From positions 45,381 through 109,380 of the forward strand of contig DANJ01000014.1 of the NCBI GenBank assembly GCA_002497285.1: a DNA stretch of 64,000 nt. Reading direction: 5' to 3'. This stretch comes from Candidatus Pacearchaeota archaeon UBA92. Lineage in GTDB: Archaea; Nanobdellota; Nanobdellia; Pacearchaeales; GW2011-AR1. A program made the position numbers and the translations under genes. Below are positions 47,632-57,326 of this stretch, piece by piece. Positions within the stretch are counted from its first letter, which is position 1. Each line of letters begins with the position of its first letter. The notes under the pieces are model-generated. The model was not told the origin of the DNA. It worked only from the letters and a program-made list of their open reading frames with translations, and did no database searches.

Positions 47632-49554
47632 TTAAAAGTAAATTCCGGTCTCGTTAAATTCAACATCTACTCCGCCACTGTTGTTGAAATATCCATCGCC
47701 ACAATAATCTAACTCTCCGCCATCAACCAGTCCATCATTATCATTATCCAATGTATCAGAACATTGCTCATATGTCGTAGGAATTGCCGGAACTCCCTCA
47801 CTCAAATTCAGCCTTCCTATTTCATCATCACTTGCATTAAGGAAAACATAAGTATCGGTGCCTATAAGCCTTATCTTTGAATATCCCTTTGATTCATCCG
47901 TAAATCTCTTATATCCATCCCTTGCATACTGCCTTGCCCCTCCGTTGAAGTTAGTCATAGCTTCCAACCCAAAATTAACTTTAAAAGTAAGTTTTTTAGC
48001 AGGCACCCATGAAGCCCAGGCGATAGAATCAAATCCCTCAAAGAATGAATGCGTCAAAGATGAAGGTATAAAATATTTCTGATAATCTGTAGTATAAAAA
48101 TAAAATGGTCCTCCATATTCTGTAGATGAAAGCCCTTTACCCATGATTCCATTATCTTTCCATAAATCTCTTATCCATTGCGCAACATATCCATGATCTT
48201 GATAGTAATTTGACCTAAAGTGTATATCAAGGTAATCATAATAAGATGAGGAGTTTATTATGAAGTCTTCTATTTTCTCAACCGAACTTTCATCAATATC
48301 TTTAGGTGTGTTGTTTATAATCCCATTTTCAAGAAACCCATCATAAGTTATGTTCTCAAGATTAAATCCTCTCTTTAAAGCAAAATTATCTACTCCTGTC
48401 AATCCATAAGTTATCATTGGAAGTCTTTCTTCTCCAGGATTCAGGCTCTCTTGAGCTTCCTGCATTGCAGAATAAGTTAAGTTCATCAACTTTATCATGC
48501 TTTCAAACTTAACCTCCTGGATCGTGTTCCTAGGGTCGCAAGTCGGATTACCTGTAGTGTTAACAACAAACTGATGACTCCATTCATTCCCTAATTGTAT
48601 CCCTGCAAGAACTGATTCCGACCCGTTATTTACAGGCTGCACATAATACTTGTCAACGACAAACTTAACATAATTTGTCCATTCGGCTTCATTCTTAGGA
48701 TAAGAATCTCTTTCATCAATACTTCTCTCTCCAATTTGATAAGAACATGTACTTCGGTTAGGGTCATTTGCCTTTATTGTCAAAAGGATTTTAGTATTCT
48801 CGCTTTTATAGAATAAAGTTGCATTATTAAATATATCTTCCTTGAAACTCCCATCCCCATTATAAACATTATGCCATGAGATTATTAGTCTATGAAACTC
48901 TGCCCCTACTGCCGAAGTAGCTGGAAGATGTAAAGCACCGACACTATGAAACCCTATATAAGGCATAGGCTCTATATTTGAATTAATCAAACCATTTCTT
49001 ATTCTCGTGCAATTATCCTCAAAATCGTCAAGATAAACTATTCCTTTATTTATCTCACATCCATCTCCTTCAGTTTCATTACCTTCCCCGAGCCCTGATA
49101 ATTCTTCAGAGCATGAAACAGAAGCGCCGGTAAATCCACAGATATTATTTCCAAGAACTGAAGCGACATCAACACTCACAATCTCTCTCCCAGAGCGGTT
49201 AAAATCAAATATATAATTCTTAGATCCAAATTCTCTCGGAACGCTATTATTCGACAAAATAAAAGTCTTGCCCTTAGAATCCTTAAACAAAAATTTCAGT
49301 TCACTAATCTGCGAACTACCTATTCCCCTATTAACCTTTACAGAATAGATTGCCTCTCCCGAATCGCTACAACTCTTTACAGCTAAATCAAGTTTGGCGC
49401 AAACAATTAAATTATTTATCGAACCATTTTCATTCGAACCAAGTTTTTCAAGCAATAAAGGCTGAACAAAAAGCCAGATTATTGAAATAGAAATCAAAGA
49501 GATGAGAATTATGAGAACAATCGCAATTATCTCACTCAACCCCCTCTTTAACAT
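47632..49554 (-). CDS. Pilin-like-anchored glycoside hydrolase-like protein (GH-A-like)
   Basis: This 640-aa protein begins MLKRGLSEIIAIVLIILISLISI, the archaeal pilin-like/DUF1628 N-terminus that inserts as a TM helix. A TIM-barrel-like region follows with LGNEWSHQ near 323 (Asn-Glu before the putative acid/base) and STEYGGP near 480 (putative nucleophile), the pattern of clan GH-A glycosidases. The C-terminus has a CSDTLDNDNDGLVD calcium-binding-like repeat. It is homologous to the protein at 50678-52711. Substrate unknown; probably cell-surface polysaccharide degradation. Confidence 0.75.
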   Translation of the reverse strand: MLKRGLSEIIAIVLIILISLISISIIWLFVQPLLLEKLGSNENGSINNLIVCAKLDLAVKSCSDSGEAIYSVKVNRGIGSSQISELKFLFKDSKGKTFILSNNSVPREFGSKNYIFDFNRSGREIVSVDVASVLGNNICGFTGASVSCSEELSGLGEGNETEGDGCEINKGIVYLDDFEDNCTRIRNGLINSNIEPMPYIGFHSVGALHLPATSAVGAEFHRLIISWHNVYNGDGSFKEDIFNNATLFYKSENTKILLTIKANDPNRSTCSYQIGERSIDERDSYPKNEAEWTNYVKFVVDKYYVQPVNNGSESVLAGIQLGNEWSHQFVVNTTGNPTCDPRNTIQEVKFESMIKLMNLTYSAMQEAQESLNPGEERLPMITYGLTGVDNFALKRGFNLENITYDGFLENGIINNTPKDIDESSVEKIEDFIINSSSYYDYLDIHFRSNYYQDHGYVAQWIRDLWKDNGIMGKGLSSTEYGGPFYFYTTDYQKYFIPSSLTHSFFEGFDSIAWASWVPAKKLTFKVNFGLEAMTNFNGGARQYARDGYKRFTDESKGYSKIRLIGTDTYVFLNASDDEIGRLNLSEGVPAIPTTYEQCSDTLDNDNDGLVDGGELDYCGDGYFNNSGGVDVEFNETGIYF

Positions 49555-49595
49555 GCCTGATTAAGCTAAAATGATTATATAAATCTTAATAACAT

Positions 49596-49976
49596 TTAAA
49601 AAAATCTTCCTCTTTTCATATTCGCAAATTTCCTATGCATAATCTCAACATTCCTGTCGCAGACAAAATCGTGCTGCCTGAAACCCCCGCCGAAAGTTTT
49701 AGGAATATGCATAAGCTCATGTATAATCACCTTGTCCTGTTCATCTTTATTCATCCGTTCAAATCTCTCCAAAAATTCTATTGCATAATGCGCCTTAACT
49801 CCTATTGCCTTCTGCATTAGCTTTCCTATTGTATGACAACGCGCGATAATCCTCTTAGTTGAACTTCCAGAACTCCTAAAACATTTCACCCTCTCAATGG
49901 CTATATGCTCCATCTCAAGGAATTTCGCAATTTCTTCCATCCTATTTTGTAAGTCTTCAGCGTATTCGTATTTCAT
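49596..49976 (-). CDS. Putative metallopeptidase (HELMH)
   Basis: This 126-aa protein has HELMHIP at 86-92 and a histidine in the GGGFRQHD segment (H102), which together would give the three zinc ligands of a small zincin. The HELxHIP...GGxxxH arrangement matches putative phage/archaeal metallopeptidases. No signal peptide. It overlaps the Nudix gene by 4 nt. Confidence 0.8.
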   Translation of the reverse strand: MKYEYAEDLQNRMEEIAKFLEMEHIAIERVKCFRSSGSSTKRIIARCHTIGKLMQKAIGVKAHYAIEFLERFERMNKDEQDKVIIHELMHIPKTFGGGFRQHDFVCDRNVEIMHRKFANMKRGRFF

Positions 49977-50461
49977 CTAAATTTTTCAAACCACCCTTTC
50001 ATATCTTTCAATACATCATCAGAATTTGTATCAATCTTCTCCAACAGCTGTTTTTCATTAAACCAGCCAACTTGGGCAACCTCATCTTTATTAATTTTAA
50101 GTTTGTCTAAATCAATATCTTTTTTTAGGATAAACCATTGAGTAAAATGTTTATATTGTCCTAAAACCAATTCCTTGAATCCCTTTTTGGGATTAATATT
50201 CTTCAATCCAAGCTCTTCTTCAGCTTCCTTAACAATATTTGATTCATAGGTCTCTCCCTCTTCAATAGTCCCTGCAACTGCAGGACCCCATTTTCCAGGA
50301 TTTTGTTTTTTACTCAAAGCTCTGCGAGCCAGCAATATTTCTTTTTTATTATTCAAAACCCATAAAGCAGAAACTCGGTAAATGTCCTTGGAATAATCTA
50401 ACGCCTCCCTTTCTTTTGAGTCAATAACATTATCCTTATCATCAACAATAATTATTTTCAT
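49973..50461 (-). CDS. Nudix hydrolase
   Basis: This 162-aa protein has a nearly complete Nudix box: G64, E70, K78-E79, E82-E83 and G85 (GTIEEGETYESNIVKEAEEELG region), with Lys replacing the usual Arg before Glu. Nudix enzymes cleave nucleoside diphosphates linked to other groups. The N-terminal strand region (RVSALWVLNNKKEILLARRA) resembles isopentenyl-diphosphate isomerase-type Nudix proteins, but the specific substrate is uncertain. Overlaps both neighbours by 4 nt. Confidence 0.9.
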   Translation of the reverse strand: MKIIIVDDKDNVIDSKEREALDYSKDIYRVSALWVLNNKKEILLARRALSKKQNPGKWGPAVAGTIEEGETYESNIVKEAEEELGLKNINPKKGFKELVLGQYKHFTQWFILKKDIDLDKLKINKDEVAQVGWFNEKQLLEKIDTNSDDVLKDMKGWFEKFR

Positions 50462-50676
50462 TCTTTCACCTCTATAATTTTATCTCTGCTTTTGGGATTT
50501 TTAATCTTTATGGCTCTAAAATTCACGCCCAATTTCTTAGCCAACAGGTTAATCAGCCTTTTATTTGCCTTCCCGTCTTCAGCCCTTTCCTTCAGGCTAA
50601 TAAGATATTTATCCTCTGCAATTTTCTCAATGCTCTCTTCCTTCATCCCCGGTTTAACTTTGACATAAATTATCAT
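50458..50676 (-). CDS. DUF167 (YggU) family protein
   Basis: This 72-aa protein has the YggU/DUF167 pattern: IIYVKVKPGMKEESIEK at the start, YLISLKERAEDGKANKRLINLLAKKLG in the middle and KNPKSRDKIIEV at the end. Its function is unknown. It lies in a three-gene coupled unit with the Nudix and metallopeptidase genes, one base after the larger glycosidase-like gene. Confidence 0.9.
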   Translation of the reverse strand: MIIYVKVKPGMKEESIEKIAEDKYLISLKERAEDGKANKRLINLLAKKLGVNFRAIKIKNPKSRDKIIEVKE

Positions 50677-50677
50677 T

Positions 50678-52711
50678 TTAGAACGTAAATATCCAATTAT
50701 TTTCAGAAAATCCTTCAGGGTCTATGCAGTTTAGAGTCTGCCTTTTTTGACCATTGCACTTAGTAGGATCCGCTAAATTGTAATAATCATAACATCCTGA
50801 ATCAGCTTGATCAGGTAAACCATCTCCGTCATTATCCATTCCATCAGAACATTGGTACAAGCTCGGATATGGGGGCAAGTCCTTGCTAAGATTAAGTTCT
50901 TTCTCAACAGCTCCAATCTTGAAAGATAATAATTCTCCATGTCTGGAGACCGTATCAAAATTCTTAGACAAGCCCTGAAAGTAAGTGTAATTATAGATTT
51001 GCGGAAGCTGATACCCAGCGCCCCCGTTAAACTTCATGGATGTCTGCAGCAGGTTAGGTGATGCAGGAGAAGGATTCCAGTTTCCCCATACAATTGCATC
51101 AAAGCCTGAATGATAAGCAACTGCCTGTGCTGCTTTGATATTATAACTATGGAGGTCATAACTGTAATTGTATATTGGATTCGCAAACTCGGTAGAGATA
51201 AGCCCTTTTCCCGTTATTCCATTAAGTCTCCACGTGTCCCTGACGAAATTAGCCACATATCTTGCGCCCTCTGGGGATTGGAAATATATATGTGCATCAA
51301 AATAATCATAAAATGCAGAACCATTGACCACGGCAGATTTCGCACTAGTTATAGGGTCCTGCTTAACACTCTGCCGGGTTGCGATTGTGATTCCATTCAG
51401 CCCGTTATTAGTTTTATAATATATTCCATCGTATTTCCATCCCTGCTCATCATAGCCTGCTCCAAGAGCCATGTTTGGGGTATCGGAAATCGCAAAAGCT
51501 ATCACTGGAATATTTGGGGATACCTCTTTTATAAAATTGTAGCTTAGGTTCATAAGGTCAAGAATAGCCTGTTGTTCTTCTTCCTGTGTATATCGGCCAT
51601 ATGACTCATTGACCTTAAATTGATGTCCCCATTCATTACCGACCTGGATGGCGACAAGAACTCCCTGATGCTCTGGAGTAGGATTGGCATAATACCTATC
51701 AGTAACATTTTTTAGATAATCAACCCAATCATCTTCCTGACCAAATTTAGGCCAGGAATCATCCTGGAGTAAGGTCTGAGAATTTGGATTAAATTCAATC
51801 TCAGAACGGATAGGGTGATTAGCTCTTAAAGTCAAAATTACTTTCATATTTGCAGCCTTGTATCCAACAATTTTCTGGTCAAGTTCAGTAAAATCAAGCG
51901 GTGCATCCAATTCTAGAGTATCATACATTTCATACCACTGTATTATGTCCCTTCCATAAGAAGCTCCTGTTGCTGCAGCTCTGCTCCAATCAGATCCTAT
52001 AACTCTCAAGCCTGCTGAAGGGATTTTGTCTACTCCGCTGGCAACAAGCCCATTTCTCGTTCTTGTGCATGTTGATTCATCAAAGTCTGATAAAGGAATG
52101 ATAGTTATACCAAAATCATCGCAAGATTGACCCAATTGCCCTTCTAATTGACAAGTAGAGCTACATCCATCACCATCCTCAATATTCCCGTCATCACATT
52201 CTTCTCCTATTTCTTTATTTCCATTACCGCACTCGATATTAGATTCGGGCTCTTCCAAACAGTTTACAGGCGTATCCGTAAACTCACATGCTTCTCCGTT
52301 TTGAAATATAATTGTTGTCCTGACATTTTTAGGAATCTGTTCGAACTTATCCAAACTAAAGACTATTGTTGAATGTCCAAATTCATTAGGAACTTCCCCT
52401 CTTAAGGAATCTTTTAAGAATAGATTGGAAACACTTCCATCAAACTTAAAAGCCAAACTAGATATCTCTTGTTGTCCCACTCCTCTGCCAACTCCAACCT
52501 TTACCGAGCTTTCGTTATAAAAACATGAATCTGTTCTAATATCCAATTCAGCACATGAAATAAAACTTGTAAGTTGCCCATTATCTTCTCCGCTTCCAAT
52601 TATTCCAATTATAGAAGGTTGAATAAAAAGCCAGATTATTGAAATACTTACAATAGAAATTAATAGTAAAAGGAGAACAGTTACAACACCCGACAGCCCT
52701 CTTTTTTGCAT
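50678..52711 (-). CDS. Pilin-like-anchored glycoside hydrolase-like protein with Cys-rich repeat
   Basis: This 677-aa homologue of the protein at 47632-49554 starts MQKRGLSGVVTVLLLLLISI and has VGNEWGHQ near 358 and STEFANP near 503 as putative acid/base and nucleophile. Between the N-terminal beta domain and the barrel lies a Cys-rich module (CGNGNKEIGEECDDGN...DGCSSTC), the DUF4215-like repeat, and the C-terminus carries CSDGMDNDGDGLPDQ. Catalysis is inferred from motif placement only. Confidence 0.75.
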   Translation of the reverse strand: MQKRGLSGVVTVLLLLLISIVSISIIWLFIQPSIIGIIGSGEDNGQLTSFISCAELDIRTDSCFYNESSVKVGVGRGVGQQEISSLAFKFDGSVSNLFLKDSLRGEVPNEFGHSTIVFSLDKFEQIPKNVRTTIIFQNGEACEFTDTPVNCLEEPESNIECGNGNKEIGEECDDGNIEDGDGCSSTCQLEGQLGQSCDDFGITIIPLSDFDESTCTRTRNGLVASGVDKIPSAGLRVIGSDWSRAAATGASYGRDIIQWYEMYDTLELDAPLDFTELDQKIVGYKAANMKVILTLRANHPIRSEIEFNPNSQTLLQDDSWPKFGQEDDWVDYLKNVTDRYYANPTPEHQGVLVAIQVGNEWGHQFKVNESYGRYTQEEEQQAILDLMNLSYNFIKEVSPNIPVIAFAISDTPNMALGAGYDEQGWKYDGIYYKTNNGLNGITIATRQSVKQDPITSAKSAVVNGSAFYDYFDAHIYFQSPEGARYVANFVRDTWRLNGITGKGLISTEFANPIYNYSYDLHSYNIKAAQAVAYHSGFDAIVWGNWNPSPASPNLLQTSMKFNGGAGYQLPQIYNYTYFQGLSKNFDTVSRHGELLSFKIGAVEKELNLSKDLPPYPSLYQCSDGMDNDGDGLPDQADSGCYDYYNLADPTKCNGQKRQTLNCIDPEGFSENNWIFTF

Positions 52712-52746
52712 AAAGAAAAATAGAAAACTATCTATTTAATTTTAAC

Positions 52747-53307
52747 TTATTTTATTAAATCACAATTCATATTATTCACTGCTTCAATAACAATTTCAAA
52801 ATGTTCTCCTCTCTCAACTTCCAATTCAATAATTCCTTTTTCAATCTCTTCCCTATTAATTGCGGCAGCAAAATCTTTTTTCTTCATAACTTTTTCAACA
52901 GTTTTAGCATTCATTCCTTCAAATCTCAAAGGTCTAACTTTTGACAAAGCAACAATCAATCCAGAAATTTCATCGACAGCAAATAAAGTCTTTGCCATCA
53001 AACTATACCTTTTAATTCCAGTAGCATTATTATGCCCTAATATTGCCTCAATTATCTCTTCAGGATATTTTCTTTTTCTTAATTCTTGACATCCTTTTAT
53101 TGGATGCACATTAATATCTGGATATCTTTCATAATCCAAATCATGCAATAATCCGGTAATCCAATACATATCAATTTCTTCCATGTCCAAATTTCTTTTT
53201 TTAGCGTATCCTTCCATTGTAGAAGCAACAGCAAGACAATGATTTCTTAAACTTTCGCTTTTAACCCATTCTTTTAATAATTGTAAGGATTCTTTTCGCG
53301 TTTTCAT
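52747..53307 (-). CDS. HD-domain phosphohydrolase
   Basis: This 186-aa protein has the HD signature: RNHCLAVAS, GLLHDLDYERYPDINVHP, and GHN further on. These give the H...HD...H metal ligands of HD/HDIG-type phosphohydrolases acting on nucleotides or cyclic nucleotides. No TM segment. Substrate cannot be told. It stands between two surface genes but has no signal peptide. Confidence 0.88.
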   Translation of the reverse strand: MKTRKESLQLLKEWVKSESLRNHCLAVASTMEGYAKKRNLDMEEIDMYWITGLLHDLDYERYPDINVHPIKGCQELRKRKYPEEIIEAILGHNNATGIKRYSLMAKTLFAVDEISGLIVALSKVRPLRFEGMNAKTVEKVMKKKDFAAAINREEIEKGIIELEVERGEHFEIVIEAVNNMNCDLIK

Positions 53308-53337
53308 AAACCATAATGAAGGATATATTTTATAAAA

Positions 53338-55635
53338 TTAACCCTCTTTAATTTGCAATAGTGAACTTTCACACAAAGGTTTATTCATCAAAAAGGTTGA
53401 AGTAGCAACACTAGTATCCTTGTATTGCCCTCCCTTGACCGCACGTACGTAACATCCAATAAAATTAGTACCTGTGCTATTTTCCCATCCAACTCCAGGA
53501 ATAGAATTCACATTAGCACTATATTTTCCAGAGCCTAAATCAGTCATAATCACTTTACTCAAATATGAATACCTCAAATCAGGAGCTACAGGATCAAAAT
53601 CAGAGTCTACATTATTCAAAGGGCTACAATCAATCCTATTCCTTAAGGTAGGTACCCATGAGCCTCTTGGGAAAGCATCATCCATATCTCCTTGTGTACA
53701 CCATAACTCTGCCCTCACATCATTAAAGTTATTTGTTCCTGTAATTGTAGCATTTACAGTCCCCTCATCGAAATAATACTTCGCATCAACATTTAGATAG
53801 TCCGAATTTCCAGAAGTTAAAGTATAATTTACCATATTTCTAAATAAAACTGCATGATCTACAGATCCGAAACCGTGACCAAGATTAGGAACTGCCAACC
53901 ATCTTAGACCTGAAGGCATACTATTAGCAAATAATAGTTCTGCTCCCTCTGCATAATAAGTGTCTAAACTCCCAAAACTTCTTGCAACAACTTTATTACC
54001 CCAAAGACTTTTATCCCATGTGGCAGGATCATAATAATCAATCCATTTTTGCCTTTGTTGGTTGAAATTAAACGAATCTTCACCAGTATATACATTTGAA
54101 GGATAACTATTTGCAAACAAAGAAGTTCTTTGTAAATCATAATCTATATAATTTCCAGCATTTGCATGACCAATTAGACCCATTTTAACTCTCGGTTCAA
54201 GAACGATAAACTCTTCCATTGCAGTTCCTCTCTTTGAACCACCCATAGCAAAAACACTAGCAAAATTAAAACTATAAAGTTGTCCTTGATTATCTCTCCA
54301 ATTTTGTTGTGTCGCAACTTGATTTAAAACATATTGAGAAGCGTCAATTAATCTACTTGCTGCTAAAGAATAAAATATAGTGGGATGATAATCTAAATAA
54401 GGCCAACCATTATCATAATCTACCGAAGAAAGTTTATTCAGGCATCCATGCACTGTACTTTCTGCCGTAATTCGTCCATCGCAAGAATCATCATCGCAAG
54501 TATATGTTGGACTTGACTCTTGTGCAAGATTTCTAAGCTTAGTCTGCATTTCAGGAGTAAATTCTATCCATCTAGGACCTCCAGAAGGAACAACTCCATA
54601 AAAGACCATAGGTATTTTAAAGTCTGCCACAACTGAACCAAAAGTTTCTTGAAAATCAAACCCTGTATCTATTCCTCTATACCAACTAGGAATCTCTCCA
54701 GGTAACCTTACTGGATCAACTCCAGAAGGATTCCCATTAGCACTTCCAGGTTGCATACTCAATGCAAGAGTATTTTTGTTAATCTGGTTTGTAGTATAAT
54801 TAGGTAGAATAATTGTCGCCTCTGCTTCCCAATTGGAATCGAAAGGAGCTCCATTATAATGAGGTTCGAATGGTCTAAATTTAAACTTGATAACTACAAC
54901 ATTAACTCCATTAATAACCATCCCAGTTACTTCTGGAACACTTCTCACTCCTTTTGTATTCCCTGTAATAGGATATAATGTATTAATATTTGCATATGCA
55001 TCTAAAACACTTTTATTTTTTCCAAGAGGCAAATCCTTTGGAGCGCAGTAACTAAGAGGTTCTAAACCTCCGCCTCCTCCGCCTCCACCGCCTCCTCCGC
55101 CTCCACCGCCTCCACCGCCTCCTCCGCCTCCACCGCCTCTGCCATTCCCCCCTCCTGTTCCAAGACCTCCAATGCAACTAACACGGGTTGTAAATCCGCA
55201 TACATTTCCATTATCAAAAACAGACGCAATTTCGACACTTCCTATACTTTCTTTAGTATAATCAGACAAATTAAAATTATATATCAAAGAACCAAACTCT
55301 CCTGGAAAATCAGTGTCATTCTTTATTGTAAATTCTGTATTTGCAGTCTTAAACTTAAAAACAATTTCCTTAAATTCTATTTTACCTTTTCCTCTAGTAA
55401 CCTTGACTTGATAATTTCCTGAATCCAAATAACCACAACTATTAGCTTCAACTTTCAAATCAGCACACCCAATTAGTTTTCCAACTTCTCCACCATCCCC
55501 ATTATCCCCTCCACCAACAGCACTTCTTATCGCCGGAGTAATAATAAAAGCCCAAATTATTCCAATAGAAACTAAGACAATTAAAATAATAAGAACCGTA
55601 GAAATAACATCACTCAAACCCTCTTTTCTCATTTG
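53338..55635 (-). CDS. Pilin-like-anchored alpha/beta-hydrolase-like surface protein
   Basis: ATG 55635 is chosen because the N-terminus (MRKEGLSDVISTVLIILIVL) then aligns with the MLKRGLSE/MQKRGLSG starts of the other two proteins and the TATA-like TTTTATATAG sits ~25 nt upstream. A ~35-residue poly-Gly run follows the first domain. The catalytic region has AMGGSKRG near residue 465, as in PhoPQ-activated pathogenicity-related-like hydrolases, with a later LGHGFG that could supply the His. Likely an external esterase or amidase; substrate unknown. Confidence 0.7.
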   Translation of the reverse strand, partial: QMRKEGLSDVISTVLIILIVLVSIGIIWAFIITPAIRSAVGGGDNGDGGEVGKLIGCADLKVEANSCGYLDSGNYQVKVTRGKGKIEFKEIVFKFKTANTEFTIKNDTDFPGEFGSLIYNFNLSDYTKESIGSVEIASVFDNGNVCGFTTRVSCIGGLGTGGGNGRGGGGGGGGGGGGGGGGGGGGGGGGLEPLSYCAPKDLPLGKNKSVLDAYANINTLYPITGNTKGVRSVPEVTGMVINGVNVVVIKFKFRPFEPHYNGAPFDSNWEAEATIILPNYTTNQINKNTLALSMQPGSANGNPSGVDPVRLPGEIPSWYRGIDTGFDFQETFGSVVADFKIPMVFYGVVPSGGPRWIEFTPEMQTKLRNLAQESSPTYTCDDDSCDGRITAESTVHGCLNKLSSVDYDNGWPYLDYHPTIFYSLAASRLIDASQYVLNQVATQQNWRDNQGQLYSFNFASVFAMGGSKRGTAMEEFIVLEPRVKMGLIGHANAGNYIDYDLQRTSLFANSYPSNVYTGEDSFNFNQQRQKWIDYYDPATWDKSLWGNKVVARSFGSLDTYYAEGAELLFANSMPSGLRWLAVPNLGHGFGSVDHAVLFRNMVNYTLTSGNSDYLNVDAKYYFDEGTVNATITGTNNFNDVRAELWCTQGDMDDAFPRGSWVPTLRNRIDCSPLNNVDSDFDPVAPDLRYSYLSKVIMTDLGSGKYSANVNSIPGVGWENSTGTNFIGCYVRAVKGGQYKDTSVATSTFLMNKPLCESSLLQIKEG
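55065..55141. repeat. GGN-codon tandem repeat encoding poly-Gly linker
   Basis: The + strand reads (CCTCCGCCTCCACC)-like units that are GGN glycine codons on the minus strand. They sit inside the alpha/beta-hydrolase-like gene, so the run may vary in length between strains. It is not a CRISPR array. Confidence 0.75.
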
Positions 55636-55662
55636 ATAAACGAACAAATCCACTATATAAAA

Positions 55663-56412
55663 TTATTGGGCAACATCACTAACTGAACTATCCGAATCAT
55701 CTATCTCAGAAGAGAAAGCAGTCCACCAAGGTTTATCAGTATCTACAATTTCTCCTGAATCGGCATTAATCTCTGCCCTCACTTCAGCTCTTCTTTCAAA
55801 CAACCAAAACATCCTAAATCTCTTTTCTGCCCTTAATTCATATATCAATTTATTAGAAACATTATCCACTCCAACATCTTTCAAAGCAATTGTACAATTA
55901 TTGTCCATCGAACAAACATGTAATCTTAACGCTTCCAATGCACGAGCAGATGCAACATCAGGCATAACTTTCACATCTGCATTCCTTCCATTTGAAAACT
56001 TAACTCTTAATCTTGTTTCATTATCGTCTCCAACTTCTTCTTCAATTTCCATATCATCTTCAATTTCTACTTCGACCTCATCTTCAGAATCACCTTTCAT
56101 CTTAAACTTAATATGTCTCTCAAAGCTTCCATCAGCTCTAACTCTCTCTCTTATTTCAATCTCTCTTTCAACACCGTCCGCTCCAACAATCATTCTCCTT
56201 TCTCTTGTCCTAAAAGTATCTCTACCACTTGAGTCATCGGAATCATCATCCAAACTATCTCCCCTTAAATCAGCACTTACTCTAGCATCATCCTCTCTAT
56301 CTTCATTTCCATCTCTACCACTTTCAGCAGAAACATAGGAAATATTTCCTAAAACATAGAGTATAATTGCAAAAACAACAAAGACCCCAATTAAAACATT
56401 CTTTTTATTCAT
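55663..56412 (-). CDS. Secreted acidic protein with C-terminal beta domain
   Basis: ATG 56412 (MNKKNVLIGVFVVF) is preferred to an upstream TTG because a TATA-like ATTTAAATA lies ~25 nt upstream. The 249-aa product has a signal peptide/TM, a long Asp/Arg/Ser-rich acidic stretch, then a domain with KLIYELRAEKRFRMFWLFERR and RAEINADSGEIVD...KPWW that looks like a PepSY-type or related domain. Function unknown; likely extracellular. Confidence 0.75.
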   Translation of the reverse strand: MNKKNVLIGVFVVFAIILYVLGNISYVSAESGRDGNEDREDDARVSADLRGDSLDDDSDDSSGRDTFRTRERRMIVGADGVEREIEIRERVRADGSFERHIKFKMKGDSEDEVEVEIEDDMEIEEEVGDDNETRLRVKFSNGRNADVKVMPDVASARALEALRLHVCSMDNNCTIALKDVGVDNVSNKLIYELRAEKRFRMFWLFERRAEVRAEINADSGEIVDTDKPWWTAFSSEIDDSDSSVSDVAQ

Positions 56413-56447
56413 CCAATCAAAAAGCAAGAGAGTTATTTAAATGTTCC

Positions 56448-57296
56448 TTATTTTTTCTTCTTAAAGATAATCCAAATAATAAAAATAATAAAAACATAAG
56501 GAATCAAAACAAAGGTTAACCTCAATAATCCTGCAATACTATCTACAAAACTTTTTACAAGCTCTCCGAAAGTAACAAAGGTAATATTTGCGAACTCACT
56601 TTCTTTCTCTTCAAGAGTGAACGAGACAGTAGCATATTCGATTTGCTCATCTTGAGATTGTAATGCCTCTTGAAGATATTCTATTGTTCTTTCTTGTTCT
56701 GAAATCTGTTCATTCAAAAGAATTTTATCGTTAATACTTGTTGCTTCATTCAAAAAGCTCTTCAATCTTACAAGTTTTTCACTCTCAATTTTTAATCTCT
56801 CTTCCAACCCAAGATAACTTCCAGTAACATCGTAAGCATCCTTACTAAATCCTTTAACTTCACCAAGTTCTTTCAAGTCATTTAACAAAGCATCTAAATT
56901 TCTGACATCTACTCTTAGACTATAATAGCCAATTTTTCTTTCGCTCTCACCATAACTATTCAAATTTTTATTAAGAACGATTCCTTCTCTACTTCTAACA
57001 ATACCCTCAAACTTGTCATCTACTTCCAAAAAATCACCTTTATCAACTTCAACATTCACAGAAGCCGAATAAATTATCTTTCTTGTTTCTACGTCTGGAG
57101 CAAAATCATTGCCGAAATAATTAGGAACAGTTCCAGCACCCATCTCTTTAAAAGAAGCATCATTTGTAGAAAATACTCCAGCAGTACTTATATTATCAAT
57201 CCTAAAATTTGACAATAATAAAACAACAAAGATTAAGGCAATAACAATAAGCCAATTATCTTTCAAAACTTTAAACTGTTTTCCAATACTTACCAT
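56448..57296 (-). CDS. DUF4349-like membrane protein
   Basis: This 282-aa protein has an N-terminal TM segment, a middle region with a coiled coil (LGLEERLKIESEKL, NEQISEQERTIEYLQEALQ) and a C-terminal TM (LIPYVFIIFIIWIIF) with a basic end. The RKIIYSASVNVEV and YYSLRVDV phrases fit the DUF4349 family, whose function is unknown. It closes the surface cluster on the left of the YchF gene. Confidence 0.85.
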   Translation of the reverse strand: MVSIGKQFKVLKDNWLIVIALIFVVLLLSNFRIDNISTAGVFSTNDASFKEMGAGTVPNYFGNDFAPDVETRKIIYSASVNVEVDKGDFLEVDDKFEGIVRSREGIVLNKNLNSYGESERKIGYYSLRVDVRNLDALLNDLKELGEVKGFSKDAYDVTGSYLGLEERLKIESEKLVRLKSFLNEATSINDKILLNEQISEQERTIEYLQEALQSQDEQIEYATVSFTLEEKESEFANITFVTFGELVKSFVDSIAGLLRLTFVLIPYVFIIFIIWIIFKKKK

Positions 57297-57326
57297 ACTA
57301 ACTAAAATAAATTTAGATTATTAAAT

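Noticed and set aside
55065..55141. Tandem repeat mistaken for CRISPR
   Set aside because: Units are short GGN codons with no spacers, inside a coding frame.
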